Of a stretch of 52,635 nt of DNA, positions 35,280-44,205 are shown piece after piece; within the stretch, counting starts at the first letter, position 1, and the number at the start of each line of letters is the position of its first letter. Origin of the DNA: Pseudomonadota bacterium (GTDB taxonomy: Bacteria > Myxococcota_A > Polyangia > Haliangiales > Haliangiaceae); NCBI GenBank assembly GCA_022360315.1, contig JAKSDA010000091.1, positions 1 to 52,635 of the forward strand, written 5' to 3'. A model generated the notes under the pieces. It was given only the letters and a program-made list of their open reading frames with translations. It ran no database searches and was not told the origin of the DNA. Both the position numbers and the translations under genes were made by a program.

Positions 35280-35900
35280 ATGTCGCCCTCAGCCAAGAAC
35301 GACGCGAGAACCGGATACGCGGTGTACAAGTTCATCGTCAGCCTGCTCTTACTAGGGCTGGCCGCCATGGCCGCGATCGGATTCCTCGTCGGCTTGCGCA
35401 TCTTCGAGCCGGACGAGGTGATCGGCAACTGGGCTACAGGGCATCAGGTCTTTGGGGTTTTCGACGAGTTCAACGAGTTGGGTCGAGTGCTGGCGGCCCT
35501 GTTCGCCGCAGTCATGGGCCTCTTGTTTCTGGCCATCCTGCAACGTATGTGGAGTTCACCAGGTCAGCTGCGGACCGCGACCCTACATATCCTCGACGCC
35601 GACGATCATGGGCGGGTGTGGGTGGACTCGCACAGCGTGGCCGTGGTCGCACGGCAAGCAGCCCTGTCGGTACGCGGCGTGATCGACGCCCAGGTTCGAG
35701 TAAGTGGATACGTCGTGGCCCCGGTGGAAGTCAATGTAGAGGTGGAGTACTATCCGGGAACCAAGCTGAAGGATTCCGGTGTCGAGGTACGCACCGCAGT
35801 TCGCAGCGCAGTGGAGGATCTGGTCGGACTGCAGGTGCGCAATGTCGAGGTGCGGGAGACGGTGGTGCAACCCGAAGAGCTGACCAGGATGCTGAGCTGA
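35280..35900 (+). CDS. AmaP-like Asp23 membrane anchor protein
   Basis: 206 aa; AGGAG lies upstream of ATG 35280. There are two transmembrane helices (YKFIVSLLLLGLAAMAAIGF and RVLAALFAAVMGLLFLAILQ). A cytoplasmic Asp23-like domain follows (RVWVDSHSVAVVARQAALSV, GVIDAQVRVSGYVVAPVEVN, EVEYYPGTKLKDSGVEVRTA, DLVGLQVRNVEVRETVV). This two-helix plus degenerate Asp23 layout is that of AmaP, which tethers Asp23. Between Asp23 and PspC genes, the role fits. Its TGA overlaps the next ATG. Confidence 0.88.
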   Translation: MSPSAKNDARTGYAVYKFIVSLLLLGLAAMAAIGFLVGLRIFEPDEVIGNWATGHQVFGVFDEFNELGRVLAALFAAVMGLLFLAILQRMWSSPGQLRTATLHILDADDHGRVWVDSHSVAVVARQAALSVRGVIDAQVRVSGYVVAPVEVNVEVEYYPGTKLKDSGVEVRTAVRSAVEDLVGLQVRNVEVRETVVQPEELTRMLS

Positions 35901-36400
35901 TGCGGCGACCACGCAAGATGTACATCCCGGAGCGGCCCGCCGAGGGACGCATCCTGGCCGGGGTTTGCGCGGGTATCAGCCGAGCCCTCGCGGTTGATGT
36001 AACTCTGGTCCGGCTGGCGTTCATGATCCTGGGCTTCGCCTGGGGCCTGGGCGTCATGCTCTACGGCGCGCTGTGGCTGTTTATGCCCGATCCCTCTCGC
36101 GGTGCCACACCCGACGGCGGCTGGCGGGCCATGGTTCGACACAGGGTCGGTGACATGAGAGTAGAACTGCGCAACTCGGCGCGTTCGGTCCAGGTCGGCT
36201 GGCAGCGGGCCGGCCAGAGTTCCTGGCCCCGACCGATCGGCCGGCGCTGGCTGGCCGTGGGTTTCATCTCTGCAGGCCTGCTGGCATTTTTGACCTCGAT
36301 TGGACTGTTTTCGTGGATCACTCCGATGCGCGCAATCAGTCTGGCACTGATTCTGTTCGGTCTGGCCGCGCTCCTGTCGCTGCGCGGCCCGGGGAGATGA
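35900..36400 (+). CDS. PspC domain membrane protein
   Basis: 166 aa. A classic PspC domain at the N-terminus: RKMYIPERPAEGRILAGVCA, GISRALAVDVTLVRLAFMIL, GFAWGLGVMLYGALWLFMPD. A basic amphipathic stretch and two more helices follow (WLAVGFISAGLLAFLTSIGL; AISLALILFGLAALLSL). PspC senses or counteracts inner-membrane stress in the phage-shock response. No PspA/PspB/PspF lies nearby. Overlapping start and stop codons tie it to the genes on both sides. Confidence 0.94.
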   Translation: MRRPRKMYIPERPAEGRILAGVCAGISRALAVDVTLVRLAFMILGFAWGLGVMLYGALWLFMPDPSRGATPDGGWRAMVRHRVGDMRVELRNSARSVQVGWQRAGQSSWPRPIGRRWLAVGFISAGLLAFLTSIGLFSWITPMRAISLALILFGLAALLSLRGPGR

Positions 36401-36756
36401 ACGGACCGGCCATGCAATCTCGACCAAGACAGAACAGGACCGCAACCGGCCTGATCGCGCTGGTGGCCATGTTCGCCATCCTGTGCGGCGTCATCGGGCT
36501 GCTGATAAGTACGTTCGGACCGGCCGCGGGCCGCGATTCACCCGGTATCCAGGACAGCGTCGGCGCGCTCGACAGCACCGGCCGGTTGTCCGAACGGGAG
36601 GCCATCGAACGCGCTCTCGAGCGTATCGACCGGGCCGCTGCTGCGCTGTCGCGGCAGAACTACGACGAAAGTGTGGATTACATCGAGCAGGCGCGAAACA
36701 TCCTGCGCCGGGCCGACAAGACGGGAAGCGCCGATAAAAAAGGAGATACCATATGA
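36397..36756 (+). CDS. small membrane protein with C-terminal helix
   Basis: 119 aa. ATG 36397 overlaps the PspC stop. One helix (GLIALVAMFAILCGVIGLLI) is followed by a Ser/Gly linker and a charged helical tail (REAIERALERIDRAAAALSR; QNYDESVDYIEQARNIL), reminiscent of half a coiled coil or one TPR. The end overlaps the start of Asp23 protein 2 (ATGA). Family unknown; probably an accessory part of the Asp23/PspC complex. Confidence 0.8.
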   Translation: MNGPAMQSRPRQNRTATGLIALVAMFAILCGVIGLLISTFGPAAGRDSPGIQDSVGALDSTGRLSEREAIERALERIDRAAAALSRQNYDESVDYIEQARNILRRADKTGSADKKGDTI

Positions 36757-37151
36757 GTGAAGATCAGAAGAAGCGGCTCACCATCGACGACAATCCGAGT
36801 GGTGTTCGCGGCATCATCACGATCGACGAGAACGTGGTGAGCACCATCGCCGGTCTCGCAGCCCGCGAAGTGGACGGCATCCACATGGTAGGCAAATCGC
36901 GACTGGTCCAGTTTGGCGACGATCCGACCCGCGGCGTTCACGCGGAAGTCGGCGAGAGACAGGCCGCTTTCGACCTCGACGTGATCATCGAATACGGCAA
37001 AGACATCAAGAAGGTGGCGCAGGAGCTGCGCCAAAAAACCGCCCGTGAGGTGCAGAGAATGGCCGGCCGCGAGGTAGTCGAGATCAACATCAACGTGGTC
37101 GACATCAAACTGCCTGGGGAAGAGACCCCAAAAGGGTCTCGCGTTCGGTAG
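36753..37151 (+). CDS. Asp23/Gls24 family protein 2
   Basis: 132 aa; AAGGAG lies just upstream of ATG 36753. Asp23 domain: RGIITIDENVVSTIAGLAAR, EVDGIHMVGKSRLVQFGDDP, TRGVHAEVGERQAAFDLDVI, IEYGKDIKKVAQELRQKTAR, MAGREVVEININVVDIKLP. It closely resembles protein 3, sharing QFGDDPTRGV / SFGDDPTRGV and GREVVEINI, and is more distant from protein 1. The pair likely arose by duplication. Soluble. Confidence 0.94.
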   Translation: MSEDQKKRLTIDDNPSGVRGIITIDENVVSTIAGLAAREVDGIHMVGKSRLVQFGDDPTRGVHAEVGERQAAFDLDVIIEYGKDIKKVAQELRQKTAREVQRMAGREVVEININVVDIKLPGEETPKGSRVR

Positions 37152-37204
37152 GCGGCGGAGGCATTTACCGCGTAGGCTGAGCAAATTCCAAGGACGTGAA
37201 AGCG

Positions 37205-37588
37205 ATGAGCGAACAGGACACCAAGAATCCCAGCGGGATCGCAGGCTCGATCCGACTCGATCCTACTGTCGTCGCCAGGATCGCGAGTCTGGCTGCCAAG
37301 GACATCAAGGGCATCTACTCTGTCGGCAAAACGTCGCTGTTGTCGTTCGGCGACGATCCGACCCGCGGCGTGGCCGCCGAAATCGGCGAGAAGCAGGTCG
37401 CCGTGGACCTCGACGTGGTGATCGAATACGGCTACGACCTGCGCCAGGTGGCGACCGAGCTGCGAAGCCGCACCGCAAATGAACTGGAGAAAATGACCGG
37501 CCGCGAGGTGGTCGAGATCAACATCCACGTGGTCGATATCAGGTTGCCCGAAGAACTCCAAGACAAGAAAAAGCCGCGGGTCATATGA
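37205..37588 (+). CDS. Asp23/Gls24 family protein 3
   Basis: 127 aa from ATG 37205. AAGGA (37189-37193) is well placed for it and too close for the alternative GTG 37196. Asp23 domain: GSIRLDPTVVARIASLAAKD, IKGIYSVGKTSLLSFGDDPT, RGVAAEIGEKQVAVDLDVVI, TELRSRTANELEKMTGREVV, EINIHVVDIRLP. It sits 53 nt after protein 2 and is the last gene of the operon. Paralogue of protein 2. Confidence 0.94.
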   Translation: MSEQDTKNPSGIAGSIRLDPTVVARIASLAAKDIKGIYSVGKTSLLSFGDDPTRGVAAEIGEKQVAVDLDVVIEYGYDLRQVATELRSRTANELEKMTGREVVEINIHVVDIRLPEELQDKKKPRVI

Positions 37589-37656
37589 GTTCGCGGCCGG
37601 CCGGGACTTGTGCTAGCACCACGGGGAAACACCGGATCCTGGCTGGACAGACGTAG

Positions 37657-40173
37657 TCAGCGCATCCAGTGCAGCCTCCGCGCCAGAAGATGATACGGCG
37701 AGGCGGGATCTCTGAAGCCGGGGTAGTTCATCTTCAGGCGCTGGCCACCGCGTCGGGTGAGATGAATGAACTCGTACTCCGAGCCTTGTCCCAGGACATC
37801 GGAGTTGAGCGGGGGCAGCTCCAGAATGCGCTTCTCGCGCAAAAATGTCTCCCACTCGTGCCGCTCGGCGTCTGCCAGGAGGCGCTTACTGTCGCCGCGG
37901 ATGAGCGTTGCCCGGTCTCCGCGGACCTCGATGATGACCTCGATGCTGCCACCATCGCGGTCCGAATAGCTCACCAGGCCCCATAGCTCATCCATGGTCT
38001 CATCGGTGCGAATGCGCTCCACCAGCTCCTTCTCCAGCACGTGAAATCCGTCCATGGGATCCTCGATGCCAGGGAAATCCTGGCGGGCGCCCAGGATGAG
38101 GAACTCGCCGGGATGACGCTCGTACAGGGCTTCTCTGGCCTCGCCAGTGTCGAGCGATTTCAGGTAGCGTTCTGCTGCCATGGTCAGTCTGCGGCCCCGA
38201 CCGGCGAGCAGTGGTTTGACGTCGGCCACCGAGATGGGATGGCGGACCAGACGAGCCGCGGCGAGAAGGGCGATCTGCGCCCGCTCATCTCGTCCCCTCA
38301 GGATGGTTTTGATCGGCGCCGCTCGGCCCAGCATCACCGCTGCCAGGCCGGCAAGTTCACGGCCGTCGGGCAACAAAGCACGCAATTCGCCGCGCAACGC
38401 GTCGGCGAATATACCGCGGTGCTCGAGCACGCTGTGCAGCTCTGTGCCGTTGACAAACCCTCGCTTCCAGTCCTCGATGGCATGGCGCGCCACCACAATG
38501 CTCGGCCACGACATGGCGGTCTGGTGCATTGCGAAGGCCGTGTCCGGCTCGCGAAAGGCGAGCTGGAGGCTCCGGCGCAAGGTCTCCGAGGCCAGCTCAT
38601 CGGACACCCGGGGCTGCTCAGTGGCCAGGAACATTCCAATGCTGACCCCCGGCGGTATCGCGGCTTGAGCGCTCCAGTCGTCGATCATGCCCTGCAGGAT
38701 CTTTCGGGTCTTCTCCTCTGTCATCACCCGGGCGTACCACTCGAGATTGTCCAGACCCCGTTCGGCGGTGATCGGCTCGAGCACGGTGATGGCCTCCAGC
38801 ATCATAGTGCGATCACGGACGTAATGAGCTTCTGCCACGGCTTCGTAGATGTCGGGAACGGCCTCCTTGACGCTGTATTGCCGGGCCAGCGCTATGGCCG
38901 CCTCGACGCGATAATCGCGGCGGCCTGTGGCCAGGTAGTGGCGCAGACCCGGTATGGCCTCGGCAATATGGACCGTGGCGAGATTCTTGACCAGTTTGGC
39001 TCGCGACCACACGTCGGTGAAGCCGCGCAATGTCGTTCCGCGCGACCAGTCCGGGTCCATGAGCCACGGCAAAAGCGGCCGCATGGCCTCGGGCCGGTCC
39101 ACCCGGGCCAGGCAGCGAACCGCGAGGTTGTGAGTGTGATCGGTCCCGTGCCCGATCAGTTTCACCACGAGCGGCACCAGACGCTCGGCTTGTTCCTTGA
39201 CCACGGCCTCGATCGGCAGCCAGTAAGACTGGCCATCGCCGAGCAAATTGACTGTCGGATCGGCAAACAGAGACATAAACCACTGGTCCCGGCCGTCCCA
39301 GTCGTGATTCATCAGGGACAAGATGGTCTGGGCGCGGACAACCGGCCGCATTGTTGTGTCGGCCACAACCGCTCGAAGTCGAACTCGGAACTGGTCTGCC
39401 CGGGCCGTCTTACCTCGGGTCAATGCATGGTGGAGAAGGTGCGTCACCGCCCAGGCAGCCAAAATCGGGTCCGGGTTTTCAGCGTGTTCTTCGAGAAGGC
39501 GCACTGCCTCGCCGGGACGGCGCTCCATGAGATCGTCGAGCGCACCGTTGTCGGAGACGTGAGATTCCCCCTCGGGAACCCGGGCCTGTGCTACCGAACG
39601 GCGTAGTTCGTCGAGATCGCGGGGGGCATTTTTCGCCAACCAGTTCTCGAGTCGTTCCCGGTCGTCGGGCGGGATCGAACTGTGCTGCTTTTTGCCATCC
39701 CTGGCCAGGATGCTGGCGATCAATGCGCGGGCATCACTGTCCTTACCGATCTCGTGCCGGAGCGCCAGCGCAGAGGTCGGATCGCGGGGCAATGCGTCGA
39801 TCAGACGGCGGCGCACATACTCGCTGGGCGAGTGTGCCACGGTCACAAACGCCGGCGAATTCCACCAGGCCAGCAAGATTTCTTCGTCCACATCGGCTGG
39901 AGGAGGCTGCGACGCGTACTTCACAAACGGCTTCCAGTCGGCAGCGGGCGCCGGCATATCCAGGAGCTCCTTGATCGCCTCGCGCCAGGCCTGGGCGGGC
40001 ACGGTGAACGGCCAGTGCGGAGGTTGGTGCTCCCACTCGACAACAGGGATCTTGGACAGGTCGATGACAAAAGTCGCGATGGGAGGGCGCCTCTGGCGTT
40101 TGGCGGTACACGACAACAGAGGGAGCGCGAGTCCGAAGACGAGGAGGCAGACAACAGCTCGACAGCGAGTCAT
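37657..40173 (-). CDS. large HEAT-like repeat lipoprotein
   Basis: 838 aa. A lipoprotein signal (VVCLLVFGLALPLLSC) ends at Cys22. The mature chain is mostly helices with HEAT/armadillo-like units (YVRRRLIDALPRDPTSALAL; NPDPILAAWAVTHLLHHALT; NLAVRCLARVDRPEAMRPLL; YLATGRRDYRVEAAIALARQ). The C-terminal ~100 residues are a different alpha/beta part (SYSDRDGGSIEVIIEVRGDR; EYEFIHLTRRGGQRLKMNYP). Probably an outer-membrane-anchored scaffold. It is convergent with the Asp23 operon. Function unknown. Confidence 0.85.
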   Translation of the reverse strand: MTRCRAVVCLLVFGLALPLLSCTAKRQRRPPIATFVIDLSKIPVVEWEHQPPHWPFTVPAQAWREAIKELLDMPAPAADWKPFVKYASQPPPADVDEEILLAWWNSPAFVTVAHSPSEYVRRRLIDALPRDPTSALALRHEIGKDSDARALIASILARDGKKQHSSIPPDDRERLENWLAKNAPRDLDELRRSVAQARVPEGESHVSDNGALDDLMERRPGEAVRLLEEHAENPDPILAAWAVTHLLHHALTRGKTARADQFRVRLRAVVADTTMRPVVRAQTILSLMNHDWDGRDQWFMSLFADPTVNLLGDGQSYWLPIEAVVKEQAERLVPLVVKLIGHGTDHTHNLAVRCLARVDRPEAMRPLLPWLMDPDWSRGTTLRGFTDVWSRAKLVKNLATVHIAEAIPGLRHYLATGRRDYRVEAAIALARQYSVKEAVPDIYEAVAEAHYVRDRTMMLEAITVLEPITAERGLDNLEWYARVMTEEKTRKILQGMIDDWSAQAAIPPGVSIGMFLATEQPRVSDELASETLRRSLQLAFREPDTAFAMHQTAMSWPSIVVARHAIEDWKRGFVNGTELHSVLEHRGIFADALRGELRALLPDGRELAGLAAVMLGRAAPIKTILRGRDERAQIALLAAARLVRHPISVADVKPLLAGRGRRLTMAAERYLKSLDTGEAREALYERHPGEFLILGARQDFPGIEDPMDGFHVLEKELVERIRTDETMDELWGLVSYSDRDGGSIEVIIEVRGDRATLIRGDSKRLLADAERHEWETFLREKRILELPPLNSDVLGQGSEYEFIHLTRRGGQRLKMNYPGFRDPASPYHLLARRLHWMR

Positions 40174-40283
40174 GGCAGGTTCCGGGTCACGTGACGGTTT
40201 TTCGGCGGAGCGACGAGTCGAGGTGAGCCGAGTACCAGAAAACAGGCTCGGTCAGCAAACGAAATCGAGCTCTTCGGGCCGGG

Positions 40284-41204
40284 CTAGACACGCTCGCCGG
40301 CAATCTCGCCAATACACTGGACAAACGCGTCCCAGCTCGGAAGATCGCCGAGCGGCTCTTCCCTGTACCGACCGGTGAGCTCGGCAAGCACGATGAGGCC
40401 GTGGCGTGGCGCCGTGCGCTGGGCGATCTGGCGGGCCAGATCGCCGCCCGCCGCATCGACCCTGGCAGCCAGGGCCCGGCTGCCCGCGCGGATCAACGCA
40501 CTGCGATCAGCGCCGATGGCCAGGTCGGCGAAACGGCGAAATACAGCTCTGGCCGGGCCCATCGCCGGCATGGAACGCAATGCCGAATTACCGCGCAAAA
40601 ACTGGCCCGCTCGAAGAATCACGGCGGCGCCGTCCGGCTCGCCGAGCGCCGCGGCAACCCCGGCAAGCCGAGCTGGCTCGGTCCGGCAAAGAGCCCAGGC
40701 CAGCTGAAGCCGGCCAAACCGATGCAACGCCTCGACCACAACACCTGCAGGCAACACCGGTAGATCGGTAACTGCCAACTCGCCTGCCGGCACCTGTCCA
40801 GTCGGCATGGCCACAAACTCGGCGGTAATCCGGCGAATCAGCCACGCGCGAATCGCCGGATCGAGGCCGTGGCGATCCCCTTCACCCCCCGGCCCGGCCG
40901 GGCCGTGGCCGGCCGCTCGCAGTACGTGGCGGCGCACCAGCTCCCCCGCGCCGTCGAGTGCCCGCTCGATCCACTCTGGATGGATCCGCTCGATGCCGGG
41001 TGGAGCTGGCGACTGCGCTCCGATCACCAGTACGCGGATCGCGCGCCCGCGCTGGTCGCGCGAAGCGGTCTGTATCCGAGCCGCGACCTCTGCGCACCTG
41101 GGTCCCCGAGAGCCGGCCATTCGAGCCAAGATCTCGGGCCCGCGATCGCCCGCACGGAGCAGTGCTGCAAGCACAGCGCCGCGCTCGAGGGCCGAAATTC
41201 GCAC
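40284..41204 (-). CDS. hypothetical alpha-helical protein
   Basis: 306 aa, starting 9 nt after the CoA-ligase-like gene on the same strand. It is rich in Ala, Arg and Leu and predicted helical (ALERGAVLAALLRAGDRGPE; HPEWIERALDGAGELVRRHV; LLPAGVVVEALHRF-type segments). The first helices faintly resemble the N-terminus of FliG-like proteins, but there is no supporting flagellar or secretion gene nearby. No function assigned. Coding status is supported by coupling and codon use. Confidence 0.65.
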   Translation of the reverse strand: MRISALERGAVLAALLRAGDRGPEILARMAGSRGPRCAEVAARIQTASRDQRGRAIRVLVIGAQSPAPPGIERIHPEWIERALDGAGELVRRHVLRAAGHGPAGPGGEGDRHGLDPAIRAWLIRRITAEFVAMPTGQVPAGELAVTDLPVLPAGVVVEALHRFGRLQLAWALCRTEPARLAGVAAALGEPDGAAVILRAGQFLRGNSALRSMPAMGPARAVFRRFADLAIGADRSALIRAGSRALAARVDAAGGDLARQIAQRTAPRHGLIVLAELTGRYREEPLGDLPSWDAFVQCIGEIAGERV

Positions 41205-41213
41205 CTTCGCACC

Positions 41214-42806
41214 TCAATCGCGCTCGGAGTCTGCCGCGGTCTCGGCCCGCCGGGGCCCGACGGTCGGCCTGAGCTTGTAGCGCAAAAGCTTGCCACCCGG
41301 GCCCCGCGGCAACTTGTCGCGAAACTCGAACCAGCGGGGATACTTGTACGGCGCGAGCTGGGTCTTGACAGACTCGCGCAGCTTCATCTCCAGCTGCTCG
41401 CTCGGCGAATGGCCTATGTTGGGCACCACAAAGGCAAATGGCTTGATCAGTCCGTCCTCGTCGTCAGCGCCGATCACCGCGCAATCCCATACTTCTTCAC
41501 GGGCGAGAAGGGCACGCTCGACCTCGATGGGCGAGACCCACTTGCCGCCCACCTTGAACAGATCATCGACCCGGCCACAGTGGTAGTAGTAGCCGTGCTC
41601 GTCCATCATGAAGCGGTCACGAGTGGTGAACCATTCGCCGTCGAACTGGTCAGCCGTCGCTTTTTCGCCCCAATAGGACGATAATACCGTGGGACCGCGG
41701 ATCTGTAGAATGCCGATGGCGTCGGGACCCATCGGCGCTCCCTGGCCGTCCACAATGCGCGCCTCGAAGCCGGGTACAGGCCGGCCCACATTGCCCAGCG
41801 GACCCTCGCCAGCAGTGCCGGCAAACACAAACTGAAACGCCTCGGTGAGGCCGTAGCCAACGGTCACGCCGGCCCCGAGCGTGTCGCGAATCCTCGGCAC
41901 CAATTTGGGCGGCATGCCCTCGGCACCCGAGATACAGGCACGACAGCGCGATAGCGGTTTCTCGCGACCCTGGTCCTCGGCGTCGCGGGCGAGCTGACCG
42001 TAGACCGATGGGGTGGCCAAAAAAATAGTCGGATCGAATGACTCGAGGGCCGCAAAAATCGCCGCGCTATGCGGCTGCTCGGGCAATAACAGTGTCTCGG
42101 CCCCGGCCATGAGAGGAAAAAACAACCCCGCGCCCAGGCCGTAGATCGTCGATAGACGAGCGCTGGCGAAAACCCGGTCGTCGGCGTCGAGTCCGATGAC
42201 GCCGCGGGCAAACGAACTATATGCCGCGAGCGGGGTGCCGTGCGCGTGGGGAACCCCCCGAACGGCGCTCTCGGCTCCCATCACAGAGTAGAGGATGAGC
42301 GCGGTCTGCGAGGACTTGACTGCAGCAGCAGTACTGGCCGGCACAGCGTCGGCAATCAGCTGGCCAAACTCGTGTACACCGGCACTGTCGACCTCGCCAA
42401 CGCAGATGATCTGGCGCAGTGAATCGACCTCCGTGCGAATCTCGTCGATGACCGGCTCGAGTTCGGGCTCGGTGATCGCCGCCGTGGCTCCGCAGTGCAG
42501 CAAATACGCTCGGATGTCCAGCGGACGGGCGAGCTCGCTGAGCGGTACCGCAACAGCCCCCATGTGCACGATGCCCAGGATCGAGAAAACCGCCTCCACA
42601 GAGTCGCGCATCAGGACAGCCACCCGCTCTCCGCGCTCGATGCCCACAGAGCGCAGCCCGGTGGACACCCGAGCGACTTGGTCGGCCAGCTCGCGGTAGG
42701 TGACCTCGCGGGCTCCTTGACGCACAGCAACCCGGTCAGCCCTGTCGTCGTGCTGCAACGCCGACTCCACAAGCCGAACGGCCAGGTTCTCGTATGGCAT
42801 GGGCAT
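41214..42806 (-). CDS. benzoate-CoA-ligase-like AMP-binding protein with degraded P-loop
   Basis: 530 aa, full length for acyl-CoA synthetases. The fold and late motifs are intact: VGYGLTEAFQFVFAGTAGEG, GEWFTTRDRFMMDEHGYYYH, GRVDDLFKVGGKWVSPIEVE, PRGPGGKLLR with the adenylation Lys506. In contrast, the phosphate-binding loop (normally YSSGSTGRPKGV) reads YSVMGAESAVRGV (about 173-185), losing the Ser/Thr-Gly run and the Lys. The best family match by overall pattern is benzoate-CoA ligase-type enzymes. ATP use may be impaired or the protein may have a new role. Divergent from rsmD. Confidence 0.88.
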   Translation of the reverse strand: MPMPYENLAVRLVESALQHDDRADRVAVRQGAREVTYRELADQVARVSTGLRSVGIERGERVAVLMRDSVEAVFSILGIVHMGAVAVPLSELARPLDIRAYLLHCGATAAITEPELEPVIDEIRTEVDSLRQIICVGEVDSAGVHEFGQLIADAVPASTAAAVKSSQTALILYSVMGAESAVRGVPHAHGTPLAAYSSFARGVIGLDADDRVFASARLSTIYGLGAGLFFPLMAGAETLLLPEQPHSAAIFAALESFDPTIFLATPSVYGQLARDAEDQGREKPLSRCRACISGAEGMPPKLVPRIRDTLGAGVTVGYGLTEAFQFVFAGTAGEGPLGNVGRPVPGFEARIVDGQGAPMGPDAIGILQIRGPTVLSSYWGEKATADQFDGEWFTTRDRFMMDEHGYYYHCGRVDDLFKVGGKWVSPIEVERALLAREEVWDCAVIGADDEDGLIKPFAFVVPNIGHSPSEQLEMKLRESVKTQLAPYKYPRWFEFRDKLPRGPGGKLLRYKLRPTVGPRRAETAADSERD

Positions 42807-42952
42807 GAAACTGCTATCCTACTCAGCCGCCCCAATCGCAGCAAGGATTGCACCCGGCCTATGGAAGCTCCGGCCAACCGTCCGGCCGCCTGCCTATCCG
42901 TGACCGCGATTCCTTTGACAATCACGAGATAGCTCGATATACGGGCCTGAGC

Positions 42953-43684
42953 ATGCGCATCACTGGTGGACGACTCTGCGGCAGGCGTCTCAAAGCGCCG
43001 CCTGGAGCGACCACCAGGCCTACCTCGGCTCGTGTGCGCGAGGCGATCTTCAATATTTTGGGCCCACCTGCCCGGTCCACCCGGGTACTGGATGCGTTTG
43101 CCGGCTCCGGCACCCTCGGCCTCGAGGCCATCTCGCGTGGTGCCGGGATCGCCTATTTCGTCGACAACTCGCGCACTGCGCTGCGCTGCCTGCGCGAAAA
43201 CATCGCCGCACTCGCCACCGAGGAACACTGTCACGTCTTTCGCGGCGACGCTTCCAGCCTGGTCAGGCAGTGGAGCACAGCATGGGCTACCCGGGACTAC
43301 ATCACCGGCCCGTCCAGTGGGCCCGAGGCTGCATCACCCGATCAAATCGTCGACCGCCCGGCCGCTCCACTCCGCATGAAATCCACTTCACATTGCACGC
43401 CGGGACCTCTGGCCGCAGCGCGGGCGATTGATCGAACAATTCGAACACTATTTGACTGGATTTTCGTCGATCCCCCGTACCAAACTGGCCTCGCCCAGCA
43501 GATACTGCACGTATTCGCAAATGGTGCTCTTCTGGCCCCGGCCGCAGTACTGGTTGTAGAACACGATCGCCGCAATCGACCCGATCCCAATCATGGCTGC
43601 CTGGTAAGAACCGATCTCCGGCGGTACGGCGACACCGAGGTTTCATTCTACCGAACAGCGCCTGGCGCAGAGCCCTTGTCATGA
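42953..43684 (+). CDS. rsmD: 16S rRNA (guanine-966 N2)-methyltransferase
   Basis: 243 aa from ATG 42953. The N-terminus MRITGGRLCGRRLKAPPGAT and TRPTSARVREAIFNIL are diagnostic of RsmD. SAM-binding motif I is DAFAGSGTLGLEAISRG (Asp47), and the catalytic motif IV is DPPY at 173-176. These two motifs are about 126 residues apart, some 55 more than in typical ~190-aa RsmD. The extra stretch is Ser/Pro-rich (TGPSSGPEAASPDQIVDRPA). First gene of an operon with coaD, overlapping it by 4 nt. Confidence 0.93.
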   Translation: MRITGGRLCGRRLKAPPGATTRPTSARVREAIFNILGPPARSTRVLDAFAGSGTLGLEAISRGAGIAYFVDNSRTALRCLRENIAALATEEHCHVFRGDASSLVRQWSTAWATRDYITGPSSGPEAASPDQIVDRPAAPLRMKSTSHCTPGPLAAARAIDRTIRTLFDWIFVDPPYQTGLAQQILHVFANGALLAPAAVLVVEHDRRNRPDPNHGCLVRTDLRRYGDTEVSFYRTAPGAEPLS

Positions 43685-44205
43685 ACCAGAATGACAAACA
43701 AAATAATACAGCCATCTACCCCGGAACATTCGACCCCGTCACCAATGGGCATCTGGATATCTTGGCGCGCAGCCTGCGCATTTTCGATCAGGTGATCGTC
43801 GCCATCGCAACCAACCCGCGCAAGACGCCGCTGTTCAGCGTAGACGAACGGTTCGAGTTCATAAAAAGCGCCGTGGCCGATGATTCGGAAAAACTGGTTT
43901 TTGATTCGTTTGACGGACTTCTCGTCGATTATTGCAAAAGGCGCGGAGCCAGCTGTATCGTGCGCGGATTGCGAGCCCTGGCCGATTTCGAATACGAATT
44001 CCAGTTTGCTCACATGAACCGGCGCCTGGCCCCTAACGTAGACACCGTGTTCTTCATGACTGACGAGCGAAACCATTATGTGAGCTCGTCCCTCGTCAAA
44101 GAGGTCGCCAGCTTCGGCGGCGATGTCTCGGGATTGGTTCCACCCGCGGTGGCCACCGCCCTGGCTGCCCGATTTGTCACAAAGCAGGGAGATACATCGC
44201 CATGA
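43681..44205 (+). CDS. coaD: phosphopantetheine adenylyltransferase
   Basis: 174 aa. Catalyses the fourth step of CoA synthesis (4'-phosphopantetheine + ATP to dephospho-CoA). Nucleotidyltransferase motif AIYPGTFDPVTNGHLDIL (TxGH) and NHYVSSSLVKEVASFGGDVS (SSSxVKE) are present, as are RGASCIVRGLRALADFEYEF and MNRRLAP. The short N-terminal extension is polar. Translationally coupled by ATGA overlaps to rsmD before and the aminotransferase after. Confidence 0.97.
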   Translation: MNQNDKQNNTAIYPGTFDPVTNGHLDILARSLRIFDQVIVAIATNPRKTPLFSVDERFEFIKSAVADDSEKLVFDSFDGLLVDYCKRRGASCIVRGLRALADFEYEFQFAHMNRRLAPNVDTVFFMTDERNHYVSSSLVKEVASFGGDVSGLVPPAVATALAARFVTKQGDTSP

